A DNA stretch of 10,758 nt from contig PXAU01000326.1 of the NCBI GenBank assembly GCA_003567075.1, positions 1 to 10,758 of the forward strand. Reading direction: 5' to 3'. The translations under genes were made by a program, and so were the position numbers. Below are positions 5,941 through 10,758 of this stretch, piece by piece. The notes beneath the pieces are model-generated. The model saw only the letters and a list, made by a program, of their open reading frames with translations. It did not search any database and had not been told where the DNA came from. The stretch's first letter is position 1; each line of letters opens with the position of its first letter. This DNA comes from Trueperaceae bacterium. GTDB lineage: Bacteria > Deinococcota > Deinococci > Deinococcales > Trueperaceae.

Positions 5941-7706
5941 CAGGCTTCCTCCAAGCTGGCTTCGAGTTGCTGGCGTCGAGCCATGTCCGCGTACCAGCCG
6001 TCGCTCGCAACGAGCTCTTCGTGGCTGCCCGACTCGCTGATGCGCCCTTGGTCCAGGACGTACACGCGGTCGCAGTGCTCGAAGGCGCTGAGGCGGTGCG
6101 CGATCACGATGGTGGTGCGGCCCTGCTGCACCCGTTGCAGGCCCTCGAGGATGGCGGCTTCGGTCTGGGTGTCGACCGCCGAGAGGGCGTCGTCGAAGAT
6201 CAGGATGCTGGGGTCACGGATGATGGCGCGCGCGATGGCCGTCCGTTGCCGCTGGCCTCCGGAGAGGGTCACGCCACGCTCGCCGAGCGGCGTGTCGAAC
6301 CCGAGCGGGAAGTCGTCGACGTCACCGGCGAGCTGCGCGAGCCGAGCGACCTCGTCCACGCGCCGCCTCAGCGCCTCGGCATCGCCCGTGTCGGGGATTC
6401 CGTAGGCGATGTTCTGCGCGATGGTGTCGCTGAACAGGAACGGCTCTTGCGGCACCAGCCCGATGAAGCGCCGCAGCACCCGCACCGGGTAGTGCCGGAT
6501 GGGAACGCCGTCGATGAGGATGTCACCGTCGTCGGGGTCGATCAGGCGCCCGATCAGGTTGACGATCAAGGTCTTGCCGGCGCCGGTGCGGCCCGTGAGT
6601 CCGATCGACTCGCCGGCGCGTATGCGGAACGAGACGCGATCCAGCACCTTCTGCCCGTCGAGCGTGAGGGAGACGTCACGGAACTCGATGTCGCCGCGGA
6701 CCTGCTGCAGGCCGTGGTCGGTGAGGTCGTCGTCGCGGATGCGGGGGCGCTCGTCCAGGATGGCGCGCAGGCGCCCCCAGGAGGGGGACCCGCGCTGCAC
6801 CATGTTGGCGATCCAGCCGAGCGCGATCAGCGGCCACTGGATGCCTTCGAACAGGAACACGAAGGCGGAGAACTGGCCGATGGTGAGCGAGCCGCCGATG
6901 CCCAGCACCTGCCTGCCGCCGACCAGGAGCAGCAGCGAGATGGTCATGCCGAACAGCAGCTCCATGAGCGGGAACAATGGGCCCTGCACCTTGGTGAGGC
7001 GCATGTTGCGGCGGATGAACTCGTCGTTCAGCGCCTTGAAGTTGTCGAGCTCGCGCTGCTCGATGCCGAAGCCCTTGACCACGCGGATGCCGGAGAAGTT
7101 CTCCTGGGCCATGGCCGAGACGTTCGAGAACTGTTCCTGCACCCTCTCGTAGCGTCTGTGGATGATGCGCAGCAGCACGAAGAACGAGACCGTGATGAAG
7201 GGCACGATCGTGAGCGTCAGCAGGGTGAGCCCGATGTCGAGCGAGGCCATGCGGTAGAGCGTGAAGCCGAGCACGAGGGCCGTGAAGGTGCCCTGGAAGA
7301 CGCCGATGCCCGCCAGCATGCGAACCGCGTTGAGGTCGGCGGTAAGGCGCGCCATCAGGTCGCCCACGCGGTAGTTGTCGAAGAAGTCGCCGTCGAGACG
7401 GGTGAAGTGCCGGAACAGGTCGCGCCGGATGTCGAACTGGATCTCCCAGCTGGCGTTGAGCATCGTGCGGCGCACGGCGATCATCGAGGCTGCGCCCACG
7501 AGCGCCAAGCCGATCACGCCGCCGACGTACCACCAGACGCTCTGCATCGTCATGCTGCCGTCGCTGAAGGCGTCGATGGCGCGCCCGACCACGACGGGCA
7601 CGAAGGTGTTCACGAAGGACGCCACGACCAGCATCGCGATGCCGAACAGGTAGATCCCGCGGTAGCGGGCGACGTATCGGAGCAGGTCTCGGAAGGTCTG
7701 GCGCAC
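5940..7706 (-). CDS. Heterodimeric ABC exporter half-transporter, subunit with degenerate Walker B
   Basis: 588 residues from GTG at 7706. An exporter membrane domain (~residues 8-310, six predicted helices) precedes the ATPase domain (~338-580). Motifs: Walker A G-R-T-G-A-G-K-T at 372-379, Q-loop Gln420, intact signature L-S-G-G-Q at 481-485, and H-loop His537. Walker B reads I-L-I-F-D-D (501-506): the catalytic Glu is replaced by Asp506, so this subunit's own ATP site should hydrolyse poorly. The pairing with the next gene is complementary and typical of heterodimeric multidrug/lipid exporters. The GTG start has only a weak AAGGGA upstream and may be too short. The same frame stays open for 22 more codons back to a TAG at 7775-7773 and reads like real protein (…P-R-A-R-V-P-L-P-E-R-A-P-P-K-G-T) but has no ATG, GTG or TTG. 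An ATG at 7762 is one base out of frame. A one-base loss near the true start is possible. Confidence 0.93.
   Translation of the reverse strand: MRQTFRDLLRYVARYRGIYLFGIAMLVVASFVNTFVPVVVGRAIDAFSDGSMTMQSVWWYVGGVIGLALVGAASMIAVRRTMLNASWEIQFDIRRDLFRHFTRLDGDFFDNYRVGDLMARLTADLNAVRMLAGIGVFQGTFTALVLGFTLYRMASLDIGLTLLTLTIVPFITVSFFVLLRIIHRRYERVQEQFSNVSAMAQENFSGIRVVKGFGIEQRELDNFKALNDEFIRRNMRLTKVQGPLFPLMELLFGMTISLLLLVGGRQVLGIGGSLTIGQFSAFVFLFEGIQWPLIALGWIANMVQRGSPSWGRLRAILDERPRIRDDDLTDHGLQQVRGDIEFRDVSLTLDGQKVLDRVSFRIRAGESIGLTGRTGAGKTLIVNLIGRLIDPDDGDILIDGVPIRHYPVRVLRRFIGLVPQEPFLFSDTIAQNIAYGIPDTGDAEALRRRVDEVARLAQLAGDVDDFPLGFDTPLGERGVTLSGGQRQRTAIARAIIRDPSILIFDDALSAVDTQTEAAILEGLQRVQQGRTTIVIAHRLSAFEHCDRVYVLDQGRISESGSHEELVASDGWYADMARRQQLEASLEEA
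5948..5952 (-). promoter_or_regulatory. Shine-Dalgarno site of the second ABC gene, inside the first
   Basis: GGAGG on the minus strand lies 7 bases before the ATG at 5940, within the last codons of the upstream ABC gene. Together with the TGATG stop-start overlap it fixes the start and indicates coupled translation of the two subunits. Confidence 0.75.
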
Positions 7707-7723
7707 GGTTCCCTTCGGCGGCG

Positions 7724-7751
7724 CGCGCTCGGGCAGCGGGACCCGAGCGCG
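7724..7751. repeat. 10-bp inverted repeat just upstream of the ABC gene pair
   Basis: CGCGCTCGGG (7724-7733) and CCCGAGCGCG (7742-7751) are exact reverse complements with an 8-base loop. On the minus strand the hairpin ends 17 bases before the annotated GTG. It could fold in the leader and affect translation. If the gene really begins further upstream, as the open frame suggests, it is simply coding sequence rich in Arg, Pro and Glu codons. Confidence 0.4.
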
Positions 7752-7804
7752 TGGAGTTTCATAGGCGAAGAGCTATGTTGATGCTGCCCCCATCGCCACG
7801 GACC

Positions 7805-7839
7805 ACTATACTCCCCGTTGCCGTGACGACCGTACGGCA
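7805..7839 (-). promoter_or_regulatory. Candidate promoter and operator-like inverted repeat for the ABC pair
   Basis: On the minus strand a -10-like TATAGT (7810-7805) lies about 100 bases before the GTG start. No recognisable -35 is present. Just upstream, covering the expected spacer and -35 region, TGCCGT (7819-7824) and ACGGCA (7834-7839) form an inverted repeat with a 9-base spacer, a size common for dimeric repressor sites. The 170-base gap (7707-7876) after the PASTA gene is the natural place for a separate promoter. No convincing terminator of the preceding operon was seen in it. Support is limited to these two matches. Confidence 0.3.
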
Positions 7840-7876
7840 GGCTTCAGGGCGCGCCTGGCGAACCGACCACCGCGGC

Positions 7877-9529
7877 TCAGGGCACCAGCAGTTCGCCGCC
7901 GTACGGCTCGTCGTTCAGGGTCAAGGTGAAGCGCACGGGCCCCGGGTAGGTGGTGCGCCAGGCGCCCTCGACGCGTTCGCCGCCGCGCACCTGCTGCACG
8001 CGCACGAGCGTGCGCACGCCGTCCAGCGTGATCGCGGTCACCTCGGCCCGCTGGCTCGGGATGCCGGGCTCGATGAACCACAGGTACGGCACCTCGCGCA
8101 GCTGAGGCTGGCGCACGATCGCCGTCACCTGCGGCAGCGGGATCGGTACTGGCCGCACGTTGACCGCCAGTGCCAGCGGGCCGTCGGCCGGGCTGCTGCC
8201 CGGCGGCAACGACTGCCACACCACGCCGTCGGGTAGGTTCGCGTCCTCGAGGTACGACACCCGCACGTCGAAGCCCGCCGCCAAGGCACGCGCTTCGGTC
8301 TCGCTGAGGCCCGACAGGTTCGCCAGGCCCGCGTCGTCGAGCGGACCGCTCGTTGAACCGGCTACTAGCAGCCGCAGCGCGGCGTCGGCCAGCACCACCC
8401 GCCGGTAGGGCGCCAGCGACTGGCTCACCACCGTTCCGGGTGTCGCGCCGCGCACGTCGAGGCGTTCGACGCTGATCTGGTCCTGGTTCAGGCCGGCCAC
8501 GCTGGCCAACGCTCGCGCGTCGGCCTCCGTCAGCCCCACCAGGTCGGGAACGAAGGTCGTCTCGGGCACCGGGCCGAGGCTCACGACCAGATCCACCGCG
8601 CTGCCCACGCCGACGGTGCTGCCGGAGGCCTCGGACTGCGCCAGCACGCTTCCGGCTGGTGCCGCCTCGTGCACCTGGGCGACGCGACCCATCTCGAGGT
8701 CGGCGGCAGCGAGGCGCGCTGTGGCAGCGTCGAGGTCGAGGCCGAGCACCGCAGGCACGGTGGTGGGCGCCAGGCGCCCAGCCGGCACCGCGTACGAGAC
8801 GCGCACGCTGCGCCCCGGCCGTAGCGCCGAGCCTTCCGCCGGGTCGAGCGCCAGCACGGTCCCCTCCGGCTTCTCGGAGGCGAGGGGCACGGGCGTGACA
8901 CGCAAGCCGAGCGCCAGCAGCCGCTCCACCAGGGTCTCGACCGACGCCTCGCCGACAGCGGGCACGGTGACGAGCCTGGCGTTGGTCCGTAACGCGAACC
9001 CCCCGCTCCAGAGTGCGAGGGCCCCGGCGAACAGCGCCGCGGCGAGCAGCCACGACAGCGCGGCGTCGCTGAACGCCGCCAGCGGCCGCCGCTTGCTCGG
9101 ACGCGCTGGTGGTGGCTGGCTTGTCGTTCGTTCGGGTGCTACGTCGTGACCGAAAGGGAGGTCGCTCACGAGTGGGCCGCTCGAGCCCACGCGTTGGCGG
9201 GCGCTGGCCGGCGTCAGGCCGGCTTCACGCAGGCGCGCGGCCAACGCGCTCTCGGGGCCGACCGGCTCGCTGGCGCTGCGCGCGTCGCGCCAGGCGACGT
9301 AGCGCGCCCCCGGCCGCGATACCACATCGACCACGTCCGCCAGGCCGTCACGCGCCAAGCGCCGCAAGCCGCGGCGGTAGCGCTCGAAGGCGGCCTCCTG
9401 CTCGGGCGGCAGTTCGTACCACACGACACGCACGGGCTGGCCTTCGGCTGTCGTGGCGTCGAACGCCACCACACCCGGGCCGAGCTGGTGCTCTGCGAGG
9501 ATTTCGTACTTCCCGTCGAGCAACGGCAC
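7877..9529 (-). CDS. PASTA-repeat membrane protein with a vestigial kinase-like N-terminus
   Basis: 550 residues from GTG. Residues ~4-82 (L-L-D-G-K-Y-E-I-L …, ending Y-V-A-W-R-D-A) resemble the N-lobe of PASTA-type Ser/Thr kinases such as PknB. However, the glycine-rich loop is eroded, the usual catalytic lysine is absent (V-R-V-V-W-Y-E-L where V-A-V-K is expected), and no C-lobe (HRD, DFG) follows. A disordered basic/proline stretch (~85-150) leads to one membrane helix (~157-178). Outside are four PASTA repeats, ~187-247, 256-318, 324-390 and 396-458; repeats with V-P-x-V/L-x-G-L starts and P-x-G-x-V centres are clear, the last is weaker. PASTA domains bind peptidoglycan fragments or beta-lactams. 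Residues ~460-550 are a further domain I do not recognise. A catalytically dead envelope sensor or scaffold is the inference. The gene starts 24 bases after the ftsH stop, with a GGGAGGG at 9541-9547 (11 bases from GTG, rather far), so both probably form one operon. Confidence 0.9.
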   Translation of the reverse strand: MPLLDGKYEILAEHQLGPGVVAFDATTAEGQPVRVVWYELPPEQEAAFERYRRGLRRLARDGLADVVDVVSRPGARYVAWRDARSASEPVGPESALAARLREAGLTPASARQRVGSSGPLVSDLPFGHDVAPERTTSQPPPARPSKRRPLAAFSDAALSWLLAAALFAGALALWSGGFALRTNARLVTVPAVGEASVETLVERLLALGLRVTPVPLASEKPEGTVLALDPAEGSALRPGRSVRVSYAVPAGRLAPTTVPAVLGLDLDAATARLAAADLEMGRVAQVHEAAPAGSVLAQSEASGSTVGVGSAVDLVVSLGPVPETTFVPDLVGLTEADARALASVAGLNQDQISVERLDVRGATPGTVVSQSLAPYRRVVLADAALRLLVAGSTSGPLDDAGLANLSGLSETEARALAAGFDVRVSYLEDANLPDGVVWQSLPPGSSPADGPLALAVNVRPVPIPLPQVTAIVRQPQLREVPYLWFIEPGIPSQRAEVTAITLDGVRTLVRVQQVRGGERVEGAWRTTYPGPVRFTLTLNDEPYGGELLVP

Positions 9530-9553
9530 GGTCGGCGCGGCCCTCCCGGACCG

Positions 9554-10758
9554 CTAGCTGCCGCTCCCCTCGGCCGCCGGTCGCGAGGGGGGCGACGTCG
9601 TCGGCGGCGCGGAGCGGGCCGCTTCTTCGCGAGCGCGCTCCTCGGCTCTGGCCCGCTGTCGCTCGTTGGCCTCTTGGACGCGGCGCTCGTGCGCCGCGAC
9701 CTCGTCGACGATCCACTGTGCGATGGTGTCGGTGTCCTCGCCGGCCTCGGCGCGCCGATAGGCCTCGGCCACCAGCTTGCCGTCCACCGTCTCCACCTTC
9801 AGCAGCGCCCGCGCGACGGCCTCCACCGCCGGCCAGTGCGCTTCGATCAACTCGTGCGTGTACTCGTACGCCTCGCGCAAGATGGCGGTCACCTGCTCCT
9901 CGAGCTGGCGCGCGGTCTCTTCGGAGAAGTCCTTGCGGCGGCTGATCTCGCCGCCGAGGAAGACCGGCCCCGAGTCCGAGCCCCAGGCGACGTACTCCTC
10001 GCCGCCCATGCCCATGTCGAGCACCATCTGCTTGGCCATCTCAGTGGCTTGCTTGAGATCGTTGCTGGCCCCCGAGGAGATGGTGCCGGTGATGTGCTTC
10101 TCCGACACGCGGCCGCCGAACGCCACCACCAGCTGCGACCTGAAGCGGCTCTCGTTGAAGAACAACTCCTCGCGCGAGAGCGGTGCCATGAACCCCCCGG
10201 CGCCGCCGCGTGGGCTGATGGTCACCTTGCGGATCTCGCCCAACTCCGGCTGCGCGACGAAGGCGACAGCGTGCCCGGCCTCGTGGTACGCGAGCAGGCG
10301 CCGCTCCTCCTCGGTTGGCACGAGGCTCCCGCGGCGCAGGCCGAGGGTGATGCGGTCGAGTGCCTCGTTGAAGTCGTTCCAGGTGATCACGTGCTTGCTC
10401 GCGCGCGCTGCGATCAACGCAGCTTCGTTGGTCAGGTTCTCGAGGTCCGCGCCGGAGAACATCGGCGTCGATTCCGCCAGGCGGTGCAGATCGACCTCCT
10501 CGTCGATCGGCTTGTTGCGCACGTGTACCTTGAGGATCTCCTCGCGCTCGCGCATGGTCGGAAGGCCGATGGTGACCTGGCGGTCGAAGCGCCCGGGTCG
10601 CAAGAGGGCCGGGTCGAGGATGTCGGGCCGGTTGGTAGCCGCGATGATGATGACCGAGGTGTCCTTCTCGAAACCGTCCATCTCCGAGAGGATCTGGTTC
10701 AGGGTCTGCTCGCGCTCGTCGTGCCCGCCGCCGATCCCTGCGCCGCGGCGACGCCCGA
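9554..10758 (-). CDS. ftsH: ATP-dependent zinc metalloprotease FtsH (C-terminal part, 5' end outside the window)
   Basis: About 400 C-terminal residues; the frame is open through the right edge, so the Met at 10681 is internal. The fragment begins inside the AAA+ module with G-G-G-H-D-E-R-E-Q-T-L-N-Q and M-D-G-F. The second region of homology follows (A-A-T-N-R-P-D-I-L-D-P-A-L-L-R-P-G-R-F-D-R), carrying the arginine fingers. The peptidase domain has the zinc motif H-E-A-G-H (DNA 10271-10285), and the Asp of G-A-S-N-D (codon 10058-10060) is the expected third ligand. Thus the proteolytic part appears intact; the transmembrane segments and Walker motifs are not visible. FtsH is a membrane-anchored hexamer that unfolds and degrades misassembled membrane proteins and selected soluble regulators. 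The C-terminus ends in an Arg/Glu-rich probable helix and a Ser/Pro tail, both variable in the family. It is immediately upstream of the PASTA gene in the same direction. Confidence 0.97.
   Translation of the reverse strand, partial: GRRRGAGIGGGHDEREQTLNQILSEMDGFEKDTSVIIIAATNRPDILDPALLRPGRFDRQVTIGLPTMREREEILKVHVRNKPIDEEVDLHRLAESTPMFSGADLENLTNEAALIAARASKHVITWNDFNEALDRITLGLRRGSLVPTEEERRLLAYHEAGHAVAFVAQPELGEIRKVTISPRGGAGGFMAPLSREELFFNESRFRSQLVVAFGGRVSEKHITGTISSGASNDLKQATEMAKQMVLDMGMGGEEYVAWGSDSGPVFLGGEISRRKDFSEETARQLEEQVTAILREAYEYTHELIEAHWPAVEAVARALLKVETVDGKLVAEAYRRAEAGEDTDTIAQWIVDEVAAHERRVQEANERQRARAEERAREEAARSAPPTTSPPSRPAAEGSGS

Noticed and set aside
5967..7781. 604-residue plus-strand frame rich in Asp, Glu, His and Val
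   Set aside because: Shadow of the first ABC gene; its length is due to high GC, and no family pattern is seen.
7807..7812. Plus-strand TATACT as a promoter
   Set aside because: No -35 at a usable distance and no plus-strand gene downstream.
7806..9053. 415-residue minus-strand frame, Arg/Gly/Ala-rich
   Set aside because: Alternative frame of the PASTA gene with no domain; the PASTA frame is clearly the coding one.
10679..10681. ATG as the start of ftsH
   Set aside because: The codons before it continue the conserved FtsH sequence (H-D-E-R-E-Q-T-L-N-Q) to the window edge, so this Met is internal.

Overview
The window is a GC-rich bacterial chromosome segment. It holds one tRNA gene and seven protein genes, two of which are cut by the window edges. 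A lineage near Deinococcota (Truepera- or Deinococcus-like) is an inference, not a measurement. It rests on GC-rich codon use, a PASTA protein with a kinase-like N-terminus, a short secreted DUF11-type protein, and a start without a Shine-Dalgarno site that sits just behind a -10-like box. No phage, transposon, CRISPR or plasmid feature was seen.

Left part (1-1003). A minus-strand lipoprotein gene starts at 81 behind a strong Shine-Dalgarno site and leaves the window at base 1, inside its lipobox. About 660 bases with no credible gene follow. Then comes a compact minus-strand tRNA-Ala(CGC) unit: a near-consensus promoter (911-939), a CCA-encoding tRNA (824-899) and a perfect 16-bp hairpin (758-793).

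Plus-strand pair (1004-3927). The first gene encodes an unusual single-pass membrane protein: a small N-terminal domain resembling the C-terminal domain of ribosomal protein L7/L12, about 500 residues of acidic low-complexity sequence, one membrane helix, and three Sel1 repeats outside the membrane. Five bases after its stop comes a small exported protein with one DUF11-like domain.

Minus-strand block (3958-10758), read from right to left. It begins with the C-terminal part of the membrane protease FtsH. Next, 24 bases further on, is a PASTA-repeat membrane protein whose N-terminus looks like a decayed kinase N-lobe. After a 170-base gap come two ABC exporter half-transporters overlapping by one base. 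Their motifs are complementary: the upstream subunit lacks the catalytic glutamate but has an intact LSGGQ, while the downstream subunit has the glutamate but an altered signature. That is the pattern of heterodimeric exporters with one degenerate ATP site.

The common theme is the cell envelope: membrane proteolysis, an exported multi-PASTA protein, a multidrug/lipid-type exporter, a Sel1 membrane protein, a secreted DUF11 protein and a lipoprotein. The points most worth checking are the L7/L12-like/acidic/Sel1 architecture, the kinase-remnant PASTA protein, and a likely one-base deletion at the start of the first ABC gene. No clearly new multi-gene system is evident.
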